A DNA stretch of 64,000 nucleotides from Ctena decussata (taxonomy: Eukaryota; Mollusca; Bivalvia; Lucinida; Lucinidae), in the NCBI GenBank assembly GCA_963989385.1, contig OZ022501.1:2862001-2926000 (forward strand). The letters are read 5' to 3'. Below the pieces are notes generated by a model. It did not search any database. It saw only the letters and a list, made by a program, of their open reading frames with translations, and was not told the DNA's origin. Positions 48,597 through 61,600 of the stretch are shown here, in pieces; the stretch's first letter is position 1; each line of letters begins with the position of its first letter. Made by a program: the position numbers and the translations under genes.

Positions 48597-48818
48597 TAGC
48601 CGCGCGACAGGACAAAACAAAGTGACATGTGCGCTCAGCGAAGACTTAGATCAGCCTGGGCCCGCCCAGTCTGATCAGACCCTTCACTGTGCGCTTAATG
48701 GGTAGCTAAGGGTCATGGGAACAGAAAAGACTGACCAGACTGATTAGATGCCCGGACTGGTCTAAGGCGTGGCTGGGCGCATATGGCACTTTGTTGGTCT
48801 TTGTCGTGTCGCGGCTCA
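48597..48818. mobile_element. GCC-MITE copy 13 (diverged)
   Basis: Both ends present (AGCCGCGCGACAGGA ... TCGTGTCGCGGCTC). The middle is shortened and mutated. Confidence 0.8.
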
Positions 48819-48910
48819 ATTATATCTTAATTCACACTGACTATAATACTATAACTCTTGCTAGTTAGAGCCATGCCATCAGATATTTGAACAACAACAA
48901 CAACCATGAC

Positions 48911-50390
48911 GGGGGGGGGGGGGGGGCGTCTCCATAATCCATAAGGGCCATTTTCTGGTTCCAAATGGATTTTCACCAAACCTCACCATTCTGTACTTGT
49001 AAGTGTTTGCTTTCATAAATTGAAATATTTACCTCATTGAAAATGTATTTTGAGTGGAGTGCAGTGCCAATGTGGGTGGGGTATTTGCACCCCATACCTA
49101 ACCATGTATCATTTTTGGCAATTATCTCTATAAGTAATGATGACTGATTTACCATTATGATTTTAAATAATACAGGCATATATGCTAATTAATTGATTAT
49201 ATAATTAATTATTGTTAGCTTATTCAATAATAGTATATGCGCTTATAAGTAGTAACAGGAATTTTACTTTTTTTGCTTCGCCAACTTTATGTAATTATGT
49301 GGCATATTCAGGATGAGCTCTACTGTTCAGTTACAGCTCCACTCAAAATACACTTTTAATGAGATAAATATTTCAATATACGAGGGGCGTTCGAAAAGTT
49401 TTGCAAATGGCCTCATAACTTTATTTAGGGACATGCTGGGTACAAATGCTATGCATGTACTAAAAGCAATACTTTTGGTCTTTACAATGATACCAAACAC
49501 TTTACAAAGGCATCTTTTCTTACTGATTTACAATGCATTTTATTAGGCCTGAGTCATACCACTAGGCTAATTTCACATGTAAAATCTTTTCAGCGTTAGG
49601 CCCTAATTTCAAATATCGTTGTAAATACAAAATATTTCTTTGTCAACAGCATGTCTATCGTTGCCTATATTATCCAAACAAAAGTTGGAAGGATGGCAAC
49701 TGTTATCGATTCATTCCTTGCAAAGCAATGCAAAGTTCTTATGACGCTATCAAAATCGACGTCAACGTCAGTTTTGAAAGGTTCCAGCGGTTTCGTATTT
49801 TGCAATAATTCGAATTTATTGACAGATTTTAGTCGATCCATGCATAGGCTCTTGCTGACAAGATTTCGAATACTAACAGACTTGTTTTTATTACAAAATC
49901 ATTATAACTTTAGTGGAAAGGGAGAATTTACTATTACATGAAATACGGATAATACACATTTACGGGAAATTATGGAACCTAGGTTAAATATAATTTCCGC
50001 GATATTTACAGGACAATATTGTCTGAGCATTGTCTTTTAGCAGCAAATATTAAAAAAATCAAAGACTGCTCATATATGAATTACGGCCTACTAACATAAA
50101 ATTCTGCAGTGCCTGTAGGGTATACCTCTTTCAAAGAAGTTAAATACGCGTCTTTTTAAGAAAAATATATTGCTTTTGCAAACTTCTGTAGGCATAACAT
50201 AGCTTTATGTGTTTTTGCTATCAGTAGTTCTGTCTTTATGGTGGTTACCAAGAAATTACGTCATTTGCAAAACTTTTCGAACGCCCCTCGTATGAAAGCC
50301 AACATTTACAAGTACAGATTGGCGAGGTTTGGTGAAAATCCATTTGTAACCAGAAAATGGCCCTTATGGGACCCTCCCCCCCTTTATAAA
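48911..50390. mobile_element. Foldback element with a mariner MITE in its right arm
   Basis: Left arm 48911-49060 (G16 run, then CGTCTCCATAATCCATAAGG...). Its complement lies at 49336-49380 plus 50291-50390 (...CCTTATGGGACCCTCCCCCC). The loop is 49061-49335. The interruption in the right arm is exactly the mariner MITE. Confidence 0.85.
49381..50290. mobile_element. Mariner-type MITE, 910 bp, perfect 29-bp TIRs
   Basis: Begins CGAGGGGCGTTCGAAAAG and ends with its exact complement; the 29 terminal bases match perfectly. TA flanks both sides. The intact opposite foldback arm shows the empty site. No transposase is encoded, so it needs a mariner enzyme from elsewhere. Confidence 0.92.
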
Positions 50391-50436
50391 CAAGATAAAA
50401 CTCAGATTAGCCTTAGCGACCCAACAGACTACTCCA

Positions 50437-50790
50437 ATTTTAAAAAGTAACTACACTTCAGGAACTGACTGAATCAGATCCCAAACCCTATCCCAAACAT
50501 CAAAGGGAAAGACTGACAAAGACATCCCAACAAACAATAAATTACAAGTGATAAGCCGAGTCAGCAGCTCTTTCCCAAATAGGTTGCAACTCAGCTATCT
50601 TTATTGAACTAAATAATTTAGACCAACAGAAGGGTTACAACAGACTAAGCAAATTATACGAAAAACATTTAACAATTATTTTTTTACCTATTTTCTATTT
50701 TCATTATAGAAAGGTTAAAATGAGAACACAATAAATTACACAGCACCGAACATAAAACAAATACAACCGCAACGAAAGTACCACTTCCAA
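50437..50790 (-). mobile_element. Repeat P, second subfamily (long form)
   Basis: Close match to 23925-24270, ending at GCAACGAAAGTACC. Confidence 0.75.
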
Positions 50791-51046
50791 GTCTTTGCAT
50801 TTTTTTGAAAAAAGGATTGTTGATACGAACGATGAAAACAAATCAGAACTTGGGAATAGCCAGACTGTTCTTAGTCTTTACTAAGTCTTTGCTGGTAGGT
50901 AGCTTCTTTTCTCATGACCCCTATAGAGCTGTCGCAAAGGTACACTGGAAATGTCAGGCGCAGTGGTCTGCCCATAAATTGCAGTTTTAATTGTGATAGT
51001 GCTAATTTCCAAACAGTTATCCTGTTTATCAAATGCCAAAAGTAAC

Positions 51047-51054
51047 TATAAAAG
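51047..51054 (+). promoter_or_regulatory. TATA box (TATAAAAG)
   Basis: Lies 79 bases before the start codon at 51126. Transcription would begin around 51076-51084, giving a ~45-base 5' UTR. Confidence 0.65.
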
Positions 51055-51125
51055 TGATTGCTGGGGTGCGCATGTTCTATATTTGAGCATAGTATTTATT
51101 TCAACTTGATTGAACAAAGTGAAAC

Positions 51126-54100
51126 ATGGAGAAGCTGACATGCTTCATTCTTGGTGTATTTACCATTATCTCAGTATCAGGTTGGTTGATTTTTGAGGTT
51201 TTGATTTAATAATTTAAGATATAGAGTATCTTACAATCGTGGTCATTTTATGGAAGGAGCCTTCGGCTCGTTATATAAATTCCATATAAAATGACCACGA
51301 GCGTGAAGGCTCGTTCCATAAATTTCATATGAAATGACCACGCGTGTAAGATTCTGTTTATCATATGACTCTTTAAAATGGGATTTTAACGCCTTCAAAC
51401 TCAACATTATTTCAATAAGAAAACGCATTGTTGACATAGATGTTTTCCGTGACGTTACATGTACGCGCCATAGTGTTATTTCACGTGTGGTCATACAATT
51501 TTTATGATATGACGTTATCTGCAGAATAGCAGCGACGTCATATGATAAACGAGGTTTCTTCATAGCGTGCTATATTACATGTACATAGAAGATATTTGCT
51601 TTGTTTAGGTGAATATCAAATGATATTTCATCGAATATGATGAAAATATCAGCAATTTGATAAGTGCGTTGCACTAGTGACATTGCTGATTTTTCAACAC
51701 ATGAGATGAAATATTTTTGGTATTTACCGAAATAAAGAGTAAATTTTCTTTTAATTATTTCAAACCAAATAAAATCACTTTTTTGTTCTAGATATGCATT
51801 AAATTCACAGCTAAATATAAAATAATAACGCCGTATACTAGACTGATCATTCTATACCACTATAAGCGCCAGAGATGAAAATAGCAGTTTTTGCAAATAG
51901 TGTAGATCCTGATAAGGCAGCTCATCATGAGCGGCCTCATGAAGATCTACACTATTTGCCCTCTAGTCTTTGAACTCTCAATATGAAATATCTTGGACAA
52001 GGCATGTTTAAATGTTGTCGCCTGCTTATTGGCGCTTAAAGGGATATTACTTTGAAAAGAAGAGTAACAACGTTTCTAAGTTGATATTTTTGTCCGTTTT
52101 CTGTCTAAGGAAAACCAAGTTACCAGTCCCAAAATGGAAACTATACAGAGGTGGTCTACAGTACAGAGGGCTCCGGGAGTGAGTGTGAAGCCGTGGTCAG
52201 CAGAGAGAGATGTTCAAGAATTTTTGTAGATGCAGTCGTCAGTAACAGAGCATTTAAGAGCCTTCGTGATAAATTACAGTATTACTGCAGGTTAGTATGC
52301 CGGTGTAACGAAGTAAAGTGACCCCCATAGAATAACGACCCCCGGTCATTATTCTTCAGAAAAAGTGATCCCTTATCTATAAAATACTGACTCCCTTTAA
52401 AGAATAACGACCCCTTGATGATATCTATAAAATAACGACCTCCCGGCCATTTTTCTTTAAAGAACAGTGAACCCCATCCCAACCTCGCTCATAATATTAT
52501 CACTCCCCGTGAAAAAATGGTGTCTTCATATTTTCTTATTGCATACAGAATGTTGTGTTCCGTCTGTTACAACTCTCTTGCTTGATGACTGATTTTCAAA
52601 TAACTTGACACAAATGTCAAGATGATGTGTCGCGCGCAAGTTCTAGGTACCTAACTCGAAGGTCAAGATTACAGTGAACATTAAAAAATAATGTTCCTGC
52701 TATATGACTGGTAAACAGAATGTTGTATATGACCTGTAAATTTGTCATTTGTGAGTAGACGTTCAAATAACTGGAAACAAATATTAGCCACATAAAGACA
52801 ATGTGCAAGATATAGGTCCCCACTTCAAAAATTAAAGACAATGTCACAAATTACAATAAATGACAATGTGTTTAATTTGACTTATGGTGTTAATGTAATA
52901 TAAGATTTTATAATTAAAAAGCAGACCTATGCACTATAAAGAGCTTTTGCTGTTGATTTTCAAAACTGATCAAGTCTGCACACTTACTATCAGTGCCTTT
53001 CTCAAGAGGGGCACATGCCAATTTCTGTCTTACAAATATATTTTTCGAATTTTCTTATTTACAGTATTTATTTTGTTAAATGTGCTTTCAAATGAATAAA
53101 CTTATACAGCTGCTCATAGTATGCAATAATTTGTAAATGAATAGTACGAGCTAGCCTTACTCTACGATGCAGAGGGTCTAATTACCCAACTCACTTTTCC
53201 GTTTTCCAGCTGTATACTATCTCCCCCTCCCCTTTGTCTAAGCATGCCACTCATATATAATGTATATATTAAAAGTCCACGCATACATGCAAAGTGGCTT
53301 GCTGACGCTCGGGAATTAGGGGAAAGTATCTCTAATAAACTTTACTTATTTTCAATACATTCAATTATAAAAACACCAAAAGTCTAAGTCTGTCTGCTTG
53401 AAAATGAAAAAAGTGCTATTTAAAGGGAATTCAAAGCAACACATCTTGAAAGGAAACTTTTAAGTACACCGAAAGTTCATTTTTGAACCCTTTATAAGCA
53501 ATTTCTTCGCGTATCGCTATTTAACTTCGGGTAGAGGAGTCATATTATTATAACCAGGGTACTTTTCTTTTAAAAATGGCCGGGGTGTCAATTTTCCTTA
53601 ATAAAAAGTGATGGTGGTCGTTATTCTAGGCGGTCACAATCCTTCTTGAGCAGTCATTTAATTTCGAGTGGGAAAGGTGTGTGTGTGATGGGGGTGGTTG
53701 GGGGCCATAATATTATAATGTTATGACCGGGAAAACATAATATCATGACCGGGGGTCATTATTCTTTAAAGAATAATAACTGGAGTCGTCATTCTATGTG
53801 GACATCATGGAATAACGACCCTGGTCATTATTCTTTAGAAAAAGTGACTCCGTTTCTAAAACATATTGACTCCCATTAGCCTCCCCGAAGATAACTATAA
53901 AATATCACTCCCAACCTAGTCGACCACTGACTTTTAACTACTGCAAGTTTAATTATTAGTAATACTTGTTGATGTTGTTGGGAAGGATGCATGTGTGTGG
54001 GTGTGGGCGTGTTTGTGCGCGCGCGCGCTGAGGGGCGTTATAATATAAGTTTATGTCCGTGGAGTCATAATATTGTGACGGGGTAGGGGGTAACTATTCT

Positions 54101-57100
54101 TTTTCTTTAAAGAATAACCGGGGAGTCGTTATTCTATGTGGAACCCACAGACTAACGACCCCGGTCATTATTCTAAAGAAAATGCCTCCGTTTCTTAACT
54201 AAAGGATACTGACACCCCTTAACCCCTTGATGATAGCTATAAAGTGATAATCCCCACCTAATCGACCAAGAACTGACTATTGACTTCTGCAAGTTTTATT
54301 ATTGGTAATACTTGTTGATGTTGCTGTTGCTTCTGCAGCTGCTTCTGCTATCGCAAAAGTAGTAGTGCTTACAAATTTCATGAAAAATTTGTTTTTGTGC
54401 TTCTCGAGGAAATTTCCTTATAGAATAAAGACAACCAGCCATTATTCTTTAAAGAAAAGTGACCCCATCCCGTCATTATATTATGACTGCAGTCATAACA
54501 TTAAAATATCATAAAGCACCCCCACCTCACTAAACTCCCCAACAAACACATCCTTCTCACGCAAAGTTGAAGAATTGTGGCCGCCTAGAAAAATTACCCG
54601 TCACCTTATATTTTTAAGAAAACTGACCACCGGCCATTAGTTTCTAAAGAAAAGTACATTGAGTAGAATGATGCTTATTTGCAAACTGATCGAAATGACA
54701 TGTGTCTGGTCCTTTTTCGGGTTGAAGATTTTGTCATATTTCCTTGAGTAGCACGAAAACAAATTTTCTAAATGAGCTTTGTAAGCACTACTACTCCTGC
54801 GATAGCAGAGGCAGCTGCAGTAGCAACAACAACATCAACAAGTATTACAAATACAAGTAATAAAACTTGCAGTAGTTAGCAGTCAGTTAGTGGTCGATTA
54901 GGTACCTGTAGGGATATATATTTTATATCTATCATCGAGGGGTTAACGAGAGTCAGATCTTTTAGAACGGGGTCATTTTTTCTATAGAATAATGACCAGG
55001 GGTCGTTATTCTTTAACGAATAGTGACCTTCTTCTCCGTAATTGTATAATGACTCCGCAGTCATAACATTATAATATTATAACGCATCCCCTCCTTCCCC
55101 ACCCACCCACCCACCTACCCACCCACCCACATACACAGCCTTCCCACGCACAGTTAAATCGATCCTCACTAAGAATTGTGACTGCGTAGAATAACGATCC
55201 CCGTCAATTCTTTTTTCCTTTAAATTGACCCCCCGCGATAAGTTTCTAAAGAAAAGTACCTTGAGTAGAATAATACCTATTTACAAACTAATTGAAATGG
55301 CATGTGATTGGTCCTTTTCCGGGTTGAAGATTTTGTCATATTTCCTTGAGTAGCACGAAAAAAAAGTTTCTTCATGAAATTTGTAAGCACTACTACTGTT
55401 GCGATAGCAGAGGCAGCTGCAGTAGCAACGACAACATCAACACTTATTACCAATAACAAAACTTGCAGTAGTTAATAATCAGTTAGTGGTCGATCAGCTA
55501 TTCTATTTTATTCTATTCCTTAACCTTACTAGGTCGTTGGGGCACTACAGATGACCTCGCAACAGTCCCTTTCCACCTTGTCCTGTTTTCAGCTGCCCTA
55601 GTTGAGCTGGCAAAATCCATCCCTGTCCACTCTTTAATATTGTCTTCCCACCTCTTCTTCTGTCTATCTCTTCTTCTTTTTCCTTTCACTGTGCCCTGTA
55701 GGATAGTCTTTGCTAAACCAGAAGACCTTGAGACATGGCCAAACCACCTTAGTTTTCGTTTCTTGACCAGCGCCAGGAGTTCATCATACTCTCCAATGGC
55801 TACTTGGATCTTTCTGCGGACCTCCTCATTGGTTACAAGGTCCTTCTATGAAATGTTCAGTAACCTTCGGTAGCATCTCATCTCAAAGGTCTGCGTTCTT
55901 TTCCCACACTCTGTTGTCAAGGTCCATGATTAATAGCCACACAGAAATATGTAAATGGCAAGGGAGCGCATAAGTTTCACCTTTGATCCAAGAGATATGT
56001 TGTTATCTCTCTAAATTGGTTTCAGCTTAGTAAGGGCTGAATGAAGTGTAATAATCAGCGACTGAGCCAATGGGGTAGATAATTCTCCCGTTCTCCAGAT
56101 CCTGTTACGGATGTCTGTTAAAATATCAATCATGGTCTCCTCGCCAGCTTGAACAAGTTCTGCTGGTATATTATCAACTCCGGCAGACTTCCCCTTCTTT
56201 AGTGCTGCTACTGCAATCTCAACTTCCTCAAAAAGGATGGGTTGTTGATTTTCGTCTGGGGGCTGATTGCGATCCAGAACCGCATTGTCACCGTAAGTCT
56301 CATGGTTGTATAGGTCTGAGCAATATCCTGTCCATCTGCAAAGAATCTCTTCTTCCTCGGTAAGGCATTTCCCAGACCTGTCCTGGAGAGTTGTGGATCT
56401 ACCTTTTTTCTGAAGTTAGATCCTTTACCGATGGTCGATTAGGAGGGGATTAAATTTTATAGCTATCATCGAGGGGGTTAACGGGGGTCAGTATCTTTTA
56501 GAAACGGGGTCACTTTTTCTATAGAACGATCGGGGATCGTAGTTCTAGGGGTCATATGACCGAGATGTCCGTTATGTCAAAAGAATAACGACCACCCGGT
56601 GAAACCAGTCAACTCTTTGCCTTGAAATTCAATATGTGGCATTAGGTACTCAAGACGGGGTGATGTTCTTTTGTTTTTCGCAAATTGTCATTTAACTTAG
56701 CGTAGAAAGGTAATAATGTCATGACCAGGGGGGAGGGGGGTCACTTTTTTTTTAAAATAATTATCCGGGGTCGTTATTCTATGGGGGGTCACAAATCTCC
56801 GCGAGGGGTCGTTTTATTTCGTGTGAGGGGGGTCATAATATTATGACTGGGGAGTCATGAAATAATGACCGGGGAGTCACTATTCTTTAAAAAATAATGA
56901 CCAGGGGTCGTTATTTTATAGGGGTCACTTTACTGCGTTACACCTGCATCTCATTACCGAGAGAACCGATGCCCCGGTATGCCAGTGGGTTAAACGCTGG
57001 CCTACTGATCTAGCGGACCCAGGTTTTAGCCCCGCTTGAAGCGAGAATCTATCCTACCGTAAACGGGGTTCCACTACACACAGCCTTTCATTATCATCCG

Positions 57101-58582
57101 TTCATCGTCCTGATATGACTGAGATACTGTTGAAAAGGACATAAAATCGCAAGTCATCCATCCATCCGAAAGAACCCTAGGTTATTTATTTGGAATCCGA
57201 TAACTGCATTTATCCATAAAAAGAACTTGAATTTACGAACACATTCTCCATAAATGGTAAACTGAAGACCTACACGTTGTAAAATACTACAGTAGACAAA
57301 CTTGAGCCGTGACACGACAAAATAAACAAAGTTGCATGTGCACCAGCGAAGACTAAGATCAGCCTGGGCATCCGCCCAGTCTGATCAGTGTCGACGCTGT
57401 CAGCATGAAGGCAGCTTAGACCCTTAGCTACCCCTTGAGCGCATAGCGCAGACTCTGATCAGACTAATCTGTCTATGCGTGGTTCAATGCCGCTTCGTTA
57501 GTTTTGTCGTGTCGGGGCTCATTTCATTTAGTAAATTCCAGGGTTTAGGTGAATTAAAACACTTTCAGGATCAGCAGCAATATTATATTTATTTTTGTCT
57601 CCCTTTTCATTTGGAATCAACCCACGAAAGTATAAAACCTACTCCGATACTTTCCTTTAAGAGTAGACTACACTGGGTGGTTGCTTAGTCCCGGTAGGCG
57701 GTGATTTTTTCTGACAATCGTCAACGATTTTTTCCGACAACGGTCCCGGATTTTTTCCAAATTGTCAATGATTTTTTCTCCGTGACGTCATCATAGTAAA
57801 CTGATGCAACAAAATGGTAAATTTTGCCAATAAAACCATTAGTTTTACAAATCTTAAGCATATTCCTGGTAGATCTTAAGCAGATAAGATACAATACAAA
57901 GTTTAACGATGTCAACAGACAAATTAAACCCGGAAATTTTCATTTGGAGTACAGCTCGATGAACTGTGCGATATGTCTATGTCTTCGAAGTTTACCATAG
58001 GGAAAAGCTATTTTTAATCATAAATCGGTGTTAGGGAACATATTATATTACTTTTTGACACTTTACAATACAATAAATGGGTCTTTCAGCTGATTTTAAT
58101 TTTTCATAAGTCCCGGATTTTTTTCTACAAGTCCCGGATTTGCTCCTACAGTAGATTTTAAGCGCCTGATTTTTTCTGACAACGCAAACTACAAAATGAG
58201 TAGTCAGTATAATACTTTATTGCTTACAGATGGAATAGAAAGATTAAAGCAAGTCCCAAACTTTTATTGTGGTGCATAAATGGAAGAAGAGTGAGATTAA
58301 AAAAAATTTAGTGGCCTTTCCAATGCAGGCGAGACTGCTGTACTAACTCTACCTACTGAACGACGTGGCCACATGGTCGTCCAATGCCGGGATAGCTCAG
58401 TTGGCAGAGCTGTCCTGATCATTGCCTAACTTTTTACTCAGTAGTACCGAGAAGGTTGAAGATTCGAGTTCCGCCGCGGCCAGGTGTGTTTTTCTCGCAT
58501 AGGCGGCGTAGAAGATTTACTTCTTCAAAATTGTACATGCGTGCGTGCGTGCGTTCTTGCGTGCGTGCCTCTATGTGCGCGC

Positions 58583-58623
<41 letters not shown>

Positions 58624-61600
58624 TGATTCCATTTTAGCATCAATCTTTCCATTTGTACTATCCTTGGTGTACAACAGCTACCTGTTCCTCACTATAGCGT
58701 AGTTTATGTTAGACTTGATATTCTGAAGCAGTTCACATTTCCAGCCGGTGCTGGAGCACCGGTGCTCAGTAGGTTTAACGCTGGCTTGCCGATCTAGCGG
58801 TCCCGAATTTGATCCCCGCCTGAGGTGAGAATCCTTTTAAACGTTAATGGGGTTCCATTGCACACCGCCTTTCATTATCACCCTCCTATCGTTCTGACAT
58901 GACTGAAATACTGTTGAAACGGACGTAAAATCGAAAGTCACCCATCCACCCAGCCAGTACTTCTCTTAAGGGCCTGTACAGTTTTGTATACTGCATTGCG
59001 AAACCTGAATAGAAAAAGTTCTGAAAAGTCAGGTCCTTTGAAAGCAAGGAAAACACCAAATAAATGAAAATAGCAGATTCGGTTTAACTGCGGCTGTTCA
59101 TGACCAGTCATGAAATGTGCAACGCTGGCCATGCCCCTAGCAGCGGCTACTGTATTATTAAAATGAGTCGATATGAAATAAGTGATATTCCAAAGGACCA
59201 GAACTTATACAATCTACACTATGACTGAATACCTAGACACGATTAAGGGCTGTCACACGGTATCTAACACCAGTTTCAGTGAAGTTCAATAAAATGTGCA
59301 AACCCAGCCATGGCCCTAGCAGCAGCTGGGCTACTATATTTTCAGAATGACTCGAAATGAAATCATTGATTCGTAAGGACTAGAAATTATATAATCTGCA
59401 CTATGATGGAGTACGTGGAGACTTAACGGCCGCCGCACAGCACCTCCAGCATCCTGTGCAGTTGAATAAGATTTGAAATGTTAAGTTTTTGGATGCAAGA
59501 AATGGTCCGAAAGAATGAAAAAGCAGACTCTGTTTATTGAGTCTGCACTTGAAAAGAGGACTCAAGTAAACAAAGGCTTCTGATTTTATGTCTTTTACGT
59601 ATTCCTTGCTTCTAAAGGGTCCATATTTTCGATTTCAACATTATGATAAGACATACATGACAGAAATGCTTTTGATGTTCATTCGGTGAGGTAAAATAAG
59701 CTCCCACACTGAAAAAAATCTATTTGCTGTTCTAAACTGCTAGTCTGAGACTCTGAAATGCAGTATAAGTGGTAGGAAAAAATCCGGGACACTGTAGGAA
59801 AAAATCCGGGACACTAAATCCGTTGTAGGAAAAAATCATTGACATTTGCAGTTATTTTCGTCCTTGGTGTGCCGAGGCTATTATGGCAAACGACTAAATG
59901 CGCCTATAAAATGCTCAGGCAAACAGCCTGATTGCGAAAGATCCCAAGAAGGTATTGCAAATAAGTTTGTTTACTTACCTTATTGCTCCGTCACCCTTAT
60001 GGGGCATGAATTGTCAGAAAAATCGTTGACGATTGTCAGAAAAAATCACCGCCTACCGGGACCAAGCAACCACCCAGTGAGACTAGTCCCCTTTAAGGAA
60101 TTTTCTTGTCGAAGGAAGCAAACAAACATAAGCAACAATATTATTTTCCTTAGCGAAAATGACACCCCCCCCCCAAAAAAAAAATAAAGAAAAAAAAAAA
60201 AAATAAATAAATAAATAAATGAATGAATAAATAAACAAATTAAAATTGCGGAATACTACCTTTGCCGTTTAAGACCAATTTCAAAATATTTTCAGAAAGA
60301 TTCCAGACTTTGTACCATGTCTAGAGGAAAACAGGGCTGACTATATGCTACTTATGGAATGCCAACAAACCGTTATGGTCATGATGAACACATGGGTATC
60401 ATCAACAGATCTGACCCCTGATGATTTGTTTGATTTGAGTATCAACTTCTTAAATGTAGTCAACGACATTGTGTGCTCAAGAACAGACGGTATGACATTT
60501 TTTATTGCCATGTTATCATATTTCTAGAGCCAGAGATAAAGGTCTATCAAGAGATGATGTTGAGATAATTTTTCAAGTTTGTGCAAAAAAGCATATTTTG
60601 ATGCCTCCTCGTTAGAATCGTCTCACCGAGGAGCATGTTACTGTTTGCCGTGCTCCGGAACCAATGACCCCTCATACATTTGTTACCAAAACAAATATGA
60701 TAATGGCCAAGATGTAACACACAATTTCATAAGCTGATTCGACATCTCGTGCCGGTCAATATTTTGCGATATTCACTGGGCTGCCAGTGAATATCACTCT
60801 TACGCTGACGTCATTTGTATTTTATGACGTAACGTTGCACATGAATTAATGTTAATGACGTAACGTCGCGAAAAGACCATGCAGTACCTTATATATATAA
60901 TGAAACTGCATTTAGAATAATGTCATACAATAAAACATTTATTGACCTTTATTCCGGTGAATATGCAGTTTTAGTGACCTGCAAACATAATATATTGACC
61001 TCCGTTTCGGACTACATATTCATCGAAAAGCGGAGGTCAATATGTTATGTTTGCAGGTCAATAAAACTGCATATTCACCGAAGTAAAGGTCAGTTATTGT
61101 ATAGTACTTCATATTGATGTCCTAGTGACGTAATTGAGACGTTATTCTGCCAAGGTACTAAGCACAACAACTGGTAATGCCTTAGTTGCTATGGATGGAT
61201 GGATGACTTTTTTAACAGTATTTCAGTCAATAAGGACGATGGGTTTATGATAATGAAAGGCTGTGTGAAATGGAAACCCGTTTACGATGGAAAGAACTCC
61301 GCCTTCAGCAGGGCTCGAACCCGCGACAACTAAATCAGTAGGCCAGCGCTTAATCCACTGAGCTACCGGGGTCTCCTAGTTGCTATGGTAACAGATATTT
61401 AGAGTCATCTCACTAACAATTCGAGGGGAGCGCATAGCATAGTGTGTATGCCATGCTTCCCTCCTGAAATTTATAGAATTGAAATATGTAATTTTCTCAA
61501 ACCTATTTTTTTTTCAAATATTTTAATTCAGTTTTGCGAGTGGTCGTCGATACTTTTCTTTTTTTTTTCTTTTTTTTTGCATTTCGCACCAGATTCATCG

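Larger units (their letters stand above)
57671..60079. mobile_element. Element B: 2.4-kb TIR element, 6-bp target duplication
   Basis: Inverted ends of about 60 bases start CACTGGGTGGTTGCTT and read on to GTCCCGGTAGGCGGTGATTT. AGACTA flanks both sides (57665-57670, 60080-60085). Subterminal GTCCCGGATTTTTTCC units repeat near both ends in mirror orientation. No transposase is visible; the interior has been invaded by SINEs and a microsatellite. The CACT start recalls CACTA-group elements, but a 6-bp duplication does not fit, so it is left unclassified. Confidence 0.88.

Noticed and set aside
58386..58495. Functional tRNA gene
   Set aside because: The 5' half is good but the anticodon region is replaced by the end of repeat P and the halves cannot form a normal cloverleaf.
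57671..60079. Assignment of element B to CACTA/EnSpm
   Set aside because: The CACT start fits, but the 6-bp duplication and lack of a transposase do not; left unclassified.
59846..60187. 113-residue frame
   Set aside because: Runs through the right end of element B and an A-rich tract; no recognisable protein features.
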